NCBI GenBank assembly: GCA_033762815.1
Contig: JANRLF010000008.1
Coordinates: 62,001 to 126,000 of the forward strand
Length of the DNA: 64,000 nt
Direction of reading: 5' to 3'
Source: JANRLF01 sp033762815
Lineage (GTDB): Bacteria > Bacteroidota > Bacteroidia > Chitinophagales > CAIOSU01
Shown here: positions 25,014 to 33,702 of the stretch, in pieces
How positions within the stretch are numbered: the first letter of the stretch is position 1
Layout: the number at the start of each line of letters is the position of its first letter
Notes under the pieces: generated by a model
What the model saw: the letters and a program-made list of their open reading frames with translations, nothing else
What the model was told of the DNA's origin: nothing
Database searches by the model: none
Position numbers and translations under genes: made by a program

Positions 25014-27401
25014 ATGAAGTGCTTTCTACCAGTACTTTTCGCCCTGCTCAGCAACTTTATTCTTTTCGCTCAGGAAACAGCCCCCAAACTCGACCTTTAT
25101 ACCCAGCGCATGCTGAAATCGCCTGACTGGAAGTTCGACGACATCAACCTTTTTGTAAAGGGCGATTTGGAATCCGTAAAAGTAGCTGCCGAGCGGAATG
25201 GCTGCTATTGGAAATATGGCTATAAAGATATCAGTGCAGTAAACGTGCCGCTCAAAAATTTAAATCAGTTCCTGGCCGACCCTGCCATTCTACGTGCTGA
25301 AAATGGCGACCTGCCCATGACTATGCTTACGGATAGTGCCATTATTACCAATGCAGTACAGCCTATCCATGATGGCGATGCTCCTCTAAATCAGCCTTAC
25401 AAAGGCGATGGGGTCATTGTGGGCCTCATTGATGACGGCATCAACTACCAGCACCAAGATTTCAAAAAGCCCAATGGAGAAACCCGTGTACGCTTTATTT
25501 GGGACCAAACCACCAGCAACACCAATAGCCCCGCCCCCTACAACTATGGTCGCCAATGGACGGAAGCCGATATTAACAATGGCACCTGCACCCACGAGGA
25601 GCGGCTAGCAGCATTTGGACATGGCACACACGTGGCAGGCATTGCCTGTGGCAATGGAAGCGCATCGAATGCCTATACAGGTATGGCCCCTAATGCCGAT
25701 ATTATTGCCGTTGCATTCAACTACAATCGCCCATTTTTAAGCACCTTCGTAGATGCAGTGGACTATATTTTCAAAAAGGCAGATGCCATGGGCAAGCCCT
25801 GCGTTATCAATGCCAGCTTGGGTACCTATATTGGGTCAAGGGATGGCAAGGACCTGGCAGCCGAGATGGTGGACGCTCTTTTGGAAGAAAGGGGTGGAAG
25901 AGCCTTGGTAGCTGCTTTGGGCAATGCGGGGCAAATCAAGATGCACCTAGGCTATGAAGTTACCAGCGATACGGCTTTCACTTGGTTCAAATACAATACC
26001 AGCTCAGGCGACATTTTCTTCCAAGTATGGGCTGATACCGCCGATATGGACAGCGTCTATTTCTCTTTCGGCCCCGATGACGTCAACTCTAACTTTTACT
26101 TCGGCAATGTTGGTTTTCACAATATCAGAACGGAGTACCCCAACATTTATCAAGCTGGCAATCCGCCGCAAATCAAGAATTACCTGATGTACGACGGAAC
26201 CACCTTTATCGGCGTATGCTCCACACAGGTCACCTTAACGGAAGGCCGTTATCTCTTGGAAGTACTCATAGAACCTTCCTTTATCAACCACCAGTGGCGT
26301 TTTATCACCACTGGCAAGGGCCGTTTCGACCTATGGAGCGCCCGAAACCAGATGGGCTTCGCCGACATGGTGTATCAGGCTCCTGACCCTTTTGCCAACC
26401 CTAGCTATGCCAACTACCGCCAGCCAGATACCCTGCAAACCTTGGTGAGCAGCTTTACCTGTTCGGAAAAAGTGATTTCAGTCGGAAACTTCAGTAACAA
26501 GAACCAATACATTGACGTGTATGGCGATACGGTGTACCTGAACGTTACCCCGGGTGCCCTATACAAAGATGACCGTGCCGATACCCTTAGCAGATTGGGC
26601 AGTAGCTATGGCCCTACCAGGGATGGCCGCTTGAAACCAGATATTTCTGCCCCCGGGGGAGTAGTGATTGCCACAGGTAATGCCCGCTTCATTAGCGATG
26701 CCATCAATTCAGGCAACCCCGCCAACTACCAAAAAGTAGCTTGGACAGGCAAGCACGTGCGCAACTCGGGTACTTCTATGGCGGCCCCTATGGTTTCGGG
26801 CGCAGTGGCACTTTACTTACAAAAATACCCTACCGCTAATTGGCAGGAAATCAAGCAAGCATTTATCAGTACAGCTCGTAAGGACAGCTTTACCACTCAG
26901 ACTCCCAATATTGCCTACGGCAATGGCAAACTGAATGCCTTCACCGCCATACAAAGCGAATTTATAACCGGTTGTACCGATACCGGCAGTATCAACTATG
27001 ACCCAAGTGCCAATATTGATAATGGCACTTGTATTGCCAAAGTGTATGGCTGTATGGACGTAGAGGCCAATAACTATGATGCCAGTGCCAATATGCCAAG
27101 CCTTTGTACTTATGACTCTTTGCCCAATGGTGTGACTAATATTAAGGCTACTGAAGCCTTTGCCAACGTTTATCCCAATCCCTCCAACGGCAAAGCGGTA
27201 GTTTATTATCAGTTAACGGACGAAATGGTGGGCAATACCCAACTGCTATTGACCGACTTACTGGGCAGAACCGTGCTTACTATTCCTATTAACAGCACCA
27301 AAGGCTATCTGCCCTTGGAAAATACCGGCAAGGGAGTGTATCTTTACCACCTGCAATACGGGAACGAGAGCCTTTCCCGCAGAAAATTGGTCATCTACTA
27401 A
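25014..27401 (+). CDS. Secreted subtilisin-like protease (S8) with T9SS sorting domain
   Basis: The 795-aa precursor has a signal peptide (CFLPVLFALLSNFILFAQ), a propeptide-like region, and an S8 catalytic domain with Asp140 (VGLIDDGI), His203 (FGHGTHVAG) and Ser588 (NSGTSMAAP). A long insert of beta-rich sequence (about 320-480) separates His and Ser. Near 645-700 are two Cys-containing repeats of the type GCTDTGSINYDPSANIDNGTC. The C-terminal VYPNPSNGKAVVYY...SRRKLVIY is a type A sorting domain, so the enzyme is exported by type IX secretion. A phosphoribosyltransferase gene starts 13 bases later. Confidence 0.93.
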   Translation: MKCFLPVLFALLSNFILFAQETAPKLDLYTQRMLKSPDWKFDDINLFVKGDLESVKVAAERNGCYWKYGYKDISAVNVPLKNLNQFLADPAILRAENGDLPMTMLTDSAIITNAVQPIHDGDAPLNQPYKGDGVIVGLIDDGINYQHQDFKKPNGETRVRFIWDQTTSNTNSPAPYNYGRQWTEADINNGTCTHEERLAAFGHGTHVAGIACGNGSASNAYTGMAPNADIIAVAFNYNRPFLSTFVDAVDYIFKKADAMGKPCVINASLGTYIGSRDGKDLAAEMVDALLEERGGRALVAALGNAGQIKMHLGYEVTSDTAFTWFKYNTSSGDIFFQVWADTADMDSVYFSFGPDDVNSNFYFGNVGFHNIRTEYPNIYQAGNPPQIKNYLMYDGTTFIGVCSTQVTLTEGRYLLEVLIEPSFINHQWRFITTGKGRFDLWSARNQMGFADMVYQAPDPFANPSYANYRQPDTLQTLVSSFTCSEKVISVGNFSNKNQYIDVYGDTVYLNVTPGALYKDDRADTLSRLGSSYGPTRDGRLKPDISAPGGVVIATGNARFISDAINSGNPANYQKVAWTGKHVRNSGTSMAAPMVSGAVALYLQKYPTANWQEIKQAFISTARKDSFTTQTPNIAYGNGKLNAFTAIQSEFITGCTDTGSINYDPSANIDNGTCIAKVYGCMDVEANNYDASANMPSLCTYDSLPNGVTNIKATEAFANVYPNPSNGKAVVYYQLTDEMVGNTQLLLTDLLGRTVLTIPINSTKGYLPLENTGKGVYLYHLQYGNESLSRRKLVIY

Positions 27402-27414
27402 TCCCCCAAAACGA

Positions 27415-27918
27415 GTGCCTACCAAAAAGACCGCCATACTGGATGCCACTGCTATAGGACAAAAAGTGCACCGCATCGCCTATCAGATTTTGGAAGAAAA
27501 CGATCAGGAAAAGGAAATCAGCCTAATCGGGATTAAAGACAATGGATTTGTTTTTGCCCAACGTTTAGCCCAGTTCATTAATAACATTTCAAAGGTTAAG
27601 GTCAACCTTTATTTCATTGCTCTGGACAAAACTAACCCTGATAAAGGAAGCGTTAATTTCGATTTTGAACCCCAAAGCCTTGCGGGCAAAGCAGTGATAA
27701 TTGTAGATGACGTAGCCAATACGGGCAAAACCTTAGCCTATGCCATTAAACCCTTGCTTGATTTCCCCCCCAAGAAAATACAGATTGCCGTATTGGTTGA
27801 CCGTAAACACAAGCTTTTCCCAATCAGTACCGATTTTGTTGGCCTCAGTCTTTCTACCACCATGCAAGAACACATTAGGGTAGAACTGGGCAAGGAGGAC
27901 ATGGCTTATTTGGTTTGA
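27415..27918 (+). CDS. Phosphoribosyltransferase-domain protein (PyrR-like)
   Basis: The 167-aa protein is a type I phosphoribosyltransferase with the PRPP loop VIIVDDVANTGKT near 101-113 and the general PyrR layout (ILDATAIGQKVHRIAYQI; LIGIKDNGFVFA). Bacillus PyrR regulates pyr attenuation and has weak uracil phosphoribosyltransferase activity; whether this one does either is unknown. The only start upstream of the conserved N-terminus is GTG at 27415, 13 bases after the protease stop. Confidence 0.88.
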   Translation: MPTKKTAILDATAIGQKVHRIAYQILEENDQEKEISLIGIKDNGFVFAQRLAQFINNISKVKVNLYFIALDKTNPDKGSVNFDFEPQSLAGKAVIIVDDVANTGKTLAYAIKPLLDFPPKKIQIAVLVDRKHKLFPISTDFVGLSLSTTMQEHIRVELGKEDMAYLV

Positions 27919-27969
27919 AGCCTTTCCAAATACCTTGGCTAAACAAAACGGAATACTTGCTAAACAAGC

Positions 27970-30939
27970 TTACTCCTTCACTATCTTGTAAGCATGGCCT
28001 TCAATGTGCAAGAAGTATAGCCCACTGCTTAATCCTTCAAGTGCTACTTGGGTCAATTCAGAGTGGAGCTCGCCTTGCAGAATCAATTTGCCAGTGATAT
28101 CACGCAATTGGTAGGTTGATACTTTGAAAGGGCTAACCGTTGATGCTATAACCATTACGTTGCTCGCTGGGTTAGGGTAAACTTTGAAGGCATCGGTTGT
28201 GCTTTCATTGATTCCCACCGTATTAACGCTAATCTTGTTCGACAAAGAAGAACTGTAGCCCGTTGATTTAGAAGGGCTGCATCCGTTAGGATTGGTGATG
28301 CCCACCTGATAGTAAACTTGACCTGTCGGGGGATTAGCATCGGTAAAACTTGTGGAAGAGGCCGCTAATGTGGTCAATAACTGAAGATTGCCCGCCGAAG
28401 TACCCCTATAAATATCGAAAGAAGGATAGGTGAACCCTACGTATTCGTTCCAAAGAAGATTAATCACTCCGCCTACACCTAAATTGGAGGTAAGGTGTAT
28501 CGTTTGCTGTGGCGCGCTTTGAATGGAAACATTGCCACAAGTATCATATACCGCAATGGTATATCTATCGGCCTGCAACTGGGGATTGGATGATTGGTCA
28601 ATAAAGGTACTGAAGCCGTTGACTGCTACAGCACCTATCTTATTGAACACATTCAACTGGTTGCCTTCTTTGTACAGATAAAAACTGTCTATGGCGCCTA
28701 GGTTTTGTTTTTCCCAAACCAGAATATTCTTTCCAGAGGCACTGTCCACAGAAACAATACAAATATCATACTGCGGTACAACGGAAAGATTGATGGAAAC
28801 AGGGGCCGAAGCTGTACTGCACCCCGCAGCATTGGTAACGGTAACCGTATAGTTGCCTGATTGGGTGGGAATTACACTCGCAGTGTTGGCCCCATTGCTC
28901 CAAGCATAGGTATTATATGGATTAACTAGATAAAGGGTAGGTTGCGCACCGCAAACCCCAGTTTGCCCATTAATCTGAATGACCGGCTGGATAGGCAAAG
29001 GCTGGAAAGTAAGCGAAATGGAGTTACTTAAGGCAGAACAATTGGCAGAATCAATCCTAACTTGGTACTGTCCGCTATTGGTTACCACTAAAGTATCGTT
29101 TCCATTCCCAATATTGTTGCCGTTCTCCAGCCATTGAAAGCTGGAGCCTGCCGGGCCCTGAACAATCAACAGTACCGTATCGCCAAGGCATAGAGGGTTA
29201 ATGTTGCCCACTTGGTTTAGAGAATAAGTGATGGAACAGCCGCCCCCGTTGCTAATAATGCTAATGGTACTTGACGCATTGCAGCCTAGGCTGTTGGTCT
29301 GAGTCAATTGGATACCATATGGGCCAGTGGCATTCCAAGTAATGTTGACCGAACTGGTGCCCTGCCCGTTTTGGATGGTGCCCCCTGTTACATTCCAATT
29401 GTAGCTAAAACCCGAACTATTGGTTACGCTATACAAATAGGTTTGCGATGGGGTAATGGAAGTAGGCCCGGTAATAGCCTGGGAAAGTGGGTAAGGCACC
29501 GCCACTAAATGGATGGTATCATAGCCGATACAACCGTTGGCACCAGTACCTGCTACAATGTATGTGGCAGAATTATTGGCTGCAAATGGAACGCCTGAAA
29601 CCACCCCATTGGTCCACACATAAGAGTTTGCCCCTACCGCACTTAATGTTACTTGCGTGCCCTGGCACACAGAGTCGGATGGGGAAATAGCAGCCGACAC
29701 CGTTGGGTTGGGGTTTACCACCACTTGTACCGCTCCCGAGGTATCAGCTTGCACATTGGTATAAACCCTAACGGTATAAGAGCCGCTTTGCGAAGCTGTA
29801 TAGGTTTGACCCACGGCACCATTCAACAACTGTCCATTTCTATACCATTGATAACTGTAGCTAGTGTCTATACTGGCACTCAACACCACACTTTCCCCTT
29901 GGCAAATAGTAGTATTACCTGGGGTGGTGATAGTGGCCACAATAGGTGGGTCGCAAAGACCTATTTGGCAAAGCCATGATTTTCCATCCAAATTCCAAGC
30001 TGGGTAGTTGTCTGGTACAATGCCGCTATTGTAAATAAGGTGGTGAAGAGCAGTAGTAGCAACATCTACTAATACTGGCGACTGCTTTTGCAATACAGTA
30101 TTTACTGAAGAAGCTGTAGCGTAGGTACCTGGGTCGGCTGGGTTGGTAAAGCTGCCGTTTTGTGGGCCCGATATGCGCTGTGGTGTGCCCCTATCAGAAT
30201 ATGCTATCCAAAAAAGGCGGCGCTCTTCATAACTGTTTCCGCCATGGCCTGTACCAGTTCCGCCATGGTCGGTCACTACAAACACCAACCAATCTTCTTG
30301 GCTGTAAGTAGGCCTGTTGCGCATAGCGTTGATGATATTACCAATTTGGGCATCGACATCTTGAATGGCCGCAAGATAGTTGTTGTTGGAAGGGCTGAAT
30401 TGGTAACTATGCCCTGCTAAGTCCACTGCATCAAAATGAATGTGCAACAAGTCGGTATTTTGATCCTGTATCAAAGCCACCGCATCGGTACCTGTTTGGC
30501 TGGTATTGCCGTCAGGGCCTATGTCTTTTACGTCCCAGCCATCATTGTAAACAAAATCGCTCAAAGGGGACCATTCTACCCTTTGCACACATTTAAAAGT
30601 ATTATCTACTTGCTTTGCTCTTGTGGGGAAATAAGGGTAGGTATTGAAATCACTTCCAGAAAAGGTATTGTTTGTCACCCCGTGCTTAGGATTATACACC
30701 CCGGTAAACATACTACTCATGGCAGGAGCTTGCACTGTTTTTTCTTGGCTCCAACTGTCATAGGTGTAAAAGCCTCCTGCTACCAGCGCATCAATATTAG
30801 GCGCATTGGCGGCAACCACTGCATCTGGCCGAGCCCCAGTAATGGTAATAATCAGCACTTTGCGCTTATGGCCACCACTGCCAGCAAATGCTGTTGCAAC
30901 ACTTAAGAAACAAAGTAGGATGAAAATGCCCTTTTTCAT
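27970..30939 (-). CDS. Secreted phosphodiesterase/sulfatase-fold protein with Ig-like repeats and T9SS sorting domain
   Basis: The 989-aa precursor has a signal peptide, then an alkaline-phosphatase-superfamily domain of the nucleotide pyrophosphatase type (about 25-320), several Ig/PKD-like repeats (each with a CQG or CLGD and SYTVRV/QYQVRI strand), and a C-terminal type A sorting domain (VYPNPASNVMVI...). Metal-binding residues VDLAGH, VVTDHGG and GTGHGG are present. However, the first metal Asp position reads ITITGARPD (Thr for Asp) and the nucleophile position reads KTVQAPAMSS (Gln where Thr, Ser or Cys is expected). It may therefore bind rather than cleave its ligand. CAAAGATA at 30965-30972 (minus TATCTTTG) is a likely -7 element. 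Confidence 0.87.
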   Translation of the reverse strand: MKKGIFILLCFLSVATAFAGSGGHKRKVLIITITGARPDAVVAANAPNIDALVAGGFYTYDSWSQEKTVQAPAMSSMFTGVYNPKHGVTNNTFSGSDFNTYPYFPTRAKQVDNTFKCVQRVEWSPLSDFVYNDGWDVKDIGPDGNTSQTGTDAVALIQDQNTDLLHIHFDAVDLAGHSYQFSPSNNNYLAAIQDVDAQIGNIINAMRNRPTYSQEDWLVFVVTDHGGTGTGHGGNSYEERRLFWIAYSDRGTPQRISGPQNGSFTNPADPGTYATASSVNTVLQKQSPVLVDVATTALHHLIYNSGIVPDNYPAWNLDGKSWLCQIGLCDPPIVATITTPGNTTICQGESVVLSASIDTSYSYQWYRNGQLLNGAVGQTYTASQSGSYTVRVYTNVQADTSGAVQVVVNPNPTVSAAISPSDSVCQGTQVTLSAVGANSYVWTNGVVSGVPFAANNSATYIVAGTGANGCIGYDTIHLVAVPYPLSQAITGPTSITPSQTYLYSVTNSSGFSYNWNVTGGTIQNGQGTSSVNITWNATGPYGIQLTQTNSLGCNASSTISIISNGGGCSITYSLNQVGNINPLCLGDTVLLIVQGPAGSSFQWLENGNNIGNGNDTLVVTNSGQYQVRIDSANCSALSNSISLTFQPLPIQPVIQINGQTGVCGAQPTLYLVNPYNTYAWSNGANTASVIPTQSGNYTVTVTNAAGCSTASAPVSINLSVVPQYDICIVSVDSASGKNILVWEKQNLGAIDSFYLYKEGNQLNVFNKIGAVAVNGFSTFIDQSSNPQLQADRYTIAVYDTCGNVSIQSAPQQTIHLTSNLGVGGVINLLWNEYVGFTYPSFDIYRGTSAGNLQLLTTLAASSTSFTDANPPTGQVYYQVGITNPNGCSPSKSTGYSSSLSNKISVNTVGINESTTDAFKVYPNPASNVMVIASTVSPFKVSTYQLRDITGKLILQGELHSELTQVALEGLSSGLYFLHIEGHAYKIVKE

Positions 30940-30964
30940 ATCAAGAATAGTTTAAAATGTGGTG

Positions 30965-30972
30965 CAAAGATA
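30965..30972 (-). promoter_or_regulatory. Candidate -7 element for the phosphodiesterase-like gene
   Basis: CAAAGATA reads TATCTTTG on the minus strand, an exact TAnnTTTG match 26 bases before the ATG. No TTG lies at the proper spacing, so the promoter is incomplete or relies on another factor. Confidence 0.4.
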
Positions 30973-31041
30973 ATCTATCGAAGAATTAGCTTTATCTATT
31001 TAAGTTAAATGATTGTTAAGGAAAATACTATCTCTAATATA

Positions 31042-31908
31042 CTAGTCCACTGAATCCTCCATCTCCCCCACCAGCTTCGCCACTTCTATCGCTTCGTTCA
31101 CATCGTGTACCCTTAAAATGTTTGCTCCCTTAAGCAAAGCAATGGCATGCAAAGCAGTAGTGCCATTCAGGGCATCCTTGGGGTCTTTCTTCAGCACCTT
31201 GCAGATCATCGATTTTCGCGAGAGGCCTACCATCACCGGCCTGCCAATTACTCCAAAATCCGATAAGTCGTTCAGCAACTGGAAATTATGTTCCACCGTT
31301 TTGCCAAAGCCAAAGCCTGGGTCTACAACAATATCCTGCACCCCCAATTGTTTGAGTTGGTTGGTTTTGGCCACAAGAAAGTCTAATACCTCAAGCCTTA
31401 CAATTTCATAACTTGGAGTAGCCTGCATCGTTTGCGGCGTACCCTGCATATGCATGAGCACATAAGGCACTTTTAGGCGGGGCAGTATTTCCCATAACTG
31501 CGCATCCATTGTACCTGCCGATACATCGTTCACCATCCCCACACCGATAGCCACCGCCTCTTGGGCCACTTTCCCTCTTACCGTATCAATGGAAAGGATG
31601 GCTTCTGGGAACTGTCGCTTGATAGCTTCTACGATAGGCAACACCCTTTGCAGTTCTTCCACTTCGCTTACCATCTCCGCACCCGGTCGGGTGGACATGC
31701 CGCCGATATCGATAAAAGTAGCCCCCTCCTTCAATAACTGCTCCGCCCGCCGAAGGGCGTTATATGTTGTTAAATAACTGCCACCGTCATAGAAAGAATC
31801 TGGTGTGGCGTTCAAAATACCCATAACTTTGGGCCGAGCCACGTCAATGATGGTGCCCCCACAGTTGAGCAGGGTATTTTTTGAAAAAACTGTATTTTTA
31901 GCGGTCAT
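31042..31908 (-). CDS. folP: Dihydropteroate synthase
   Basis: Condenses p-aminobenzoate with the pterin pyrophosphate in folate synthesis. The TIM-barrel signatures are present: VMGILNATPDSFYDGG, FIDIGGMSTRPGA, ILSIDTVRGKVA, MVNDVSAG, DIVVDPGFGFGKT and GLSRKSMI. I use the ATG at 31908 (288 aa); the longer open frame is not supported by family length. This start codon directly abuts that of the divergent DUF1599 gene (CAT|ATG). Confidence 0.97.
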   Translation of the reverse strand: MTAKNTVFSKNTLLNCGGTIIDVARPKVMGILNATPDSFYDGGSYLTTYNALRRAEQLLKEGATFIDIGGMSTRPGAEMVSEVEELQRVLPIVEAIKRQFPEAILSIDTVRGKVAQEAVAIGVGMVNDVSAGTMDAQLWEILPRLKVPYVLMHMQGTPQTMQATPSYEIVRLEVLDFLVAKTNQLKQLGVQDIVVDPGFGFGKTVEHNFQLLNDLSDFGVIGRPVMVGLSRKSMICKVLKKDPKDALNGTTALHAIALLKGANILRVHDVNEAIEVAKLVGEMEDSVD

Positions 31909-32487
31909 ATGCCTGAAATAGACACCGTACCAAAAATAACCAATAAGTTGGGAAGTACCCTGCAACAATACAATAGCGTAATAGCCGCCTGTGAAGATAT
32001 CTACCTGAAAAAAGTGACCGACTACGGCACCTCATGGCGCATGCTAAGGCCACGCTCGCTTACCGACCAGATTTTCATCAAAGCCAAGCGCATCCGTAAC
32101 ATCGAAGAAACGGGTACGCAAATGGTAAATGAAGGTACCGATGATGAGTACCGGGGCATCATCAACTATTGCTTGATAGCCCTGATACAAATGGAACTGC
32201 ATGCCGATGAGAACGTGGAACTGAACTATGACGACTCGAAACGGTTGTATGAAGAGCAAGTGGAAAAAGCCCGTAGCCTGATGCTGAGCAAAAACCATGA
32301 TTATGGCGAAGCTTGGCGCGATATGCGCACTACCACCTTTACCGATTTGATACTGACCAAGCTGCTGCGCCTGAAACAAATAGAAGACAATGGAGGGAAG
32401 ACCTTGATATCGGAAGGCAGTGAGGCCAACTACTTAGATATTATTAACTACGCCATTTTCGCACTTATAAAAATGCAGGAAGCATGA
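31909..32487 (+). CDS. DUF1599 (Nmad1-type) protein with internal duplication
   Basis: The 192-aa protein consists of two homologous halves. The first has VTDYGTSWRMLRPRSLTDQIFIKA...GIINYCLIALIQME, the second NHDYGEAWRDMRTTTFTDLILTKL...DIINYAIFALIKMQ. This is the DUF1599 family, which includes the domain named Nmad1 in phages for its association with modified nucleotides; in Bacteroidota chromosomes the role is unknown. The ATG abuts the folP start on the other strand. It overlaps the next gene by 4 bp (ATGA), and a deoxynucleoside kinase lies 3.4 kb downstream. Confidence 0.88.
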   Translation: MPEIDTVPKITNKLGSTLQQYNSVIAACEDIYLKKVTDYGTSWRMLRPRSLTDQIFIKAKRIRNIEETGTQMVNEGTDDEYRGIINYCLIALIQMELHADENVELNYDDSKRLYEEQVEKARSLMLSKNHDYGEAWRDMRTTTFTDLILTKLLRLKQIEDNGGKTLISEGSEANYLDIINYAIFALIKMQEA

Positions 32488-33698
32488 CCATATTTTCTTT
32501 GATTGGAATGATTGCGGGCATTGCCTTGCTGGTATTTTTTGCCCGGCTGGTGTTCAATAAGCCCAGCAATTACTTGATTGCCTACATACAGGATTTTGTG
32601 GGTACCTTTTTCATCTTTTCGGGTGCGGTAAAGGCCATTGACCCGCTAGGTACCGCCTACAAAATGACCGAATACTTCGAGGTGTTCAATATGGGCTTTT
32701 TGGACGATTTTGCCACTGCTTCTGCCATTATTATGGTAGTGGTGGAAATTGTGGTAGGTGTTACGCTTATACTAGGCTACCAGCGCACCTTGACCCATAC
32801 ACTGCTTTTCCTTACCATTATATTCTTCACCTTCCTTACCGGTTTCACTGCTATTTATAATAAAGTGACCGACTGTGGCTGCTTTGGCGATTTCCTGAAA
32901 CTGCAACCTTGGATTTCTTTCGAAAAAGATATCGTCCTTACCATACTCATCGTGATTTTGATTATTGGCAGAAAGCATATCAGGCCCTGGTTCAGTAATT
33001 ACATCGCAACATCTATCAGTACGGTGGTGTTGGTAGCAGCTACCGTTTTTTGCTTGTACAACACGCTTTGGAGCGAGCCGGTAGTTGATTTCAGGCCTTA
33101 TGCCATAGGCAAAAATATACCCGAGCAGATGACCGTGAAGCCAGAAGACCAAGAGGTGAAGGCATTCTTTTTCACCTATAAAAACACCAAAACCGGCAAG
33201 GAAGAAGTGTTCAAAGACAGTGGTCCTGACGGTGATGAATGGGAATTTGTATCAAGAAGGGATAGCATTATTAAACCGGGCAAACAGCCTAAAATCAACA
33301 ATTTCCACATAGAGAATGCCGATGGCGAGGTGATGGACGATGAAGTATTGCACAACCCTGACTATTCGTTTATGGTGGTATCGAGCAAATTGGAGACTGC
33401 CAACAAAAAAGCTTTTGCCAAGTTGAACGCCATTAACGAAGGTGCCGAAAAAGACAAGCTGGTATTTTTTGCGGTAATCCATACAGAAGCTAGCAATGCC
33501 AATGCTGCTACGGATGCCTTCAGGCATGAGGTACAGGCCGCTTTCCCTTTCCATTATGGTGATGCTACTTTCTTAAAAACCATTGTACGGTCCAACCCAG
33601 GCTTACTCTTGCTGAAGAACGGCACCGTGGTGGGCAAGTGGCACTATACCGATATACCCAGCTACGCCGAAATAAAGGCGCAGTACATGAAAAAATAA
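32484..33698 (+). CDS. DoxX/MauE-like membrane protein with C-terminal soluble domain (BT_3928-like)
   Basis: The N-terminal half (about 1-190) has four or five membrane helices in the DoxX/MauE style, with FFIFSGAVKAIDPLGTAYKM and the Cys pair in TDCGCFGDF, a feature of MauE-type proteins tied to disulfide chemistry. The rest is a periplasmic-like soluble domain without CxxC. The arrangement corresponds to the Bacteroidota BT_3928 family as I remember it. It is coupled by an ATGA overlap to DUF1599 and followed 4 bases later by the permease gene. Confidence 0.85.
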   Translation: MTIFSLIGMIAGIALLVFFARLVFNKPSNYLIAYIQDFVGTFFIFSGAVKAIDPLGTAYKMTEYFEVFNMGFLDDFATASAIIMVVVEIVVGVTLILGYQRTLTHTLLFLTIIFFTFLTGFTAIYNKVTDCGCFGDFLKLQPWISFEKDIVLTILIVILIIGRKHIRPWFSNYIATSISTVVLVAATVFCLYNTLWSEPVVDFRPYAIGKNIPEQMTVKPEDQEVKAFFFTYKNTKTGKEEVFKDSGPDGDEWEFVSRRDSIIKPGKQPKINNFHIENADGEVMDDEVLHNPDYSFMVVSSKLETANKKAFAKLNAINEGAEKDKLVFFAVIHTEASNANAATDAFRHEVQAAFPFHYGDATFLKTIVRSNPGLLLLKNGTVVGKWHYTDIPSYAEIKAQYMKK

Positions 33699-33702
33699 GC
33701 CC

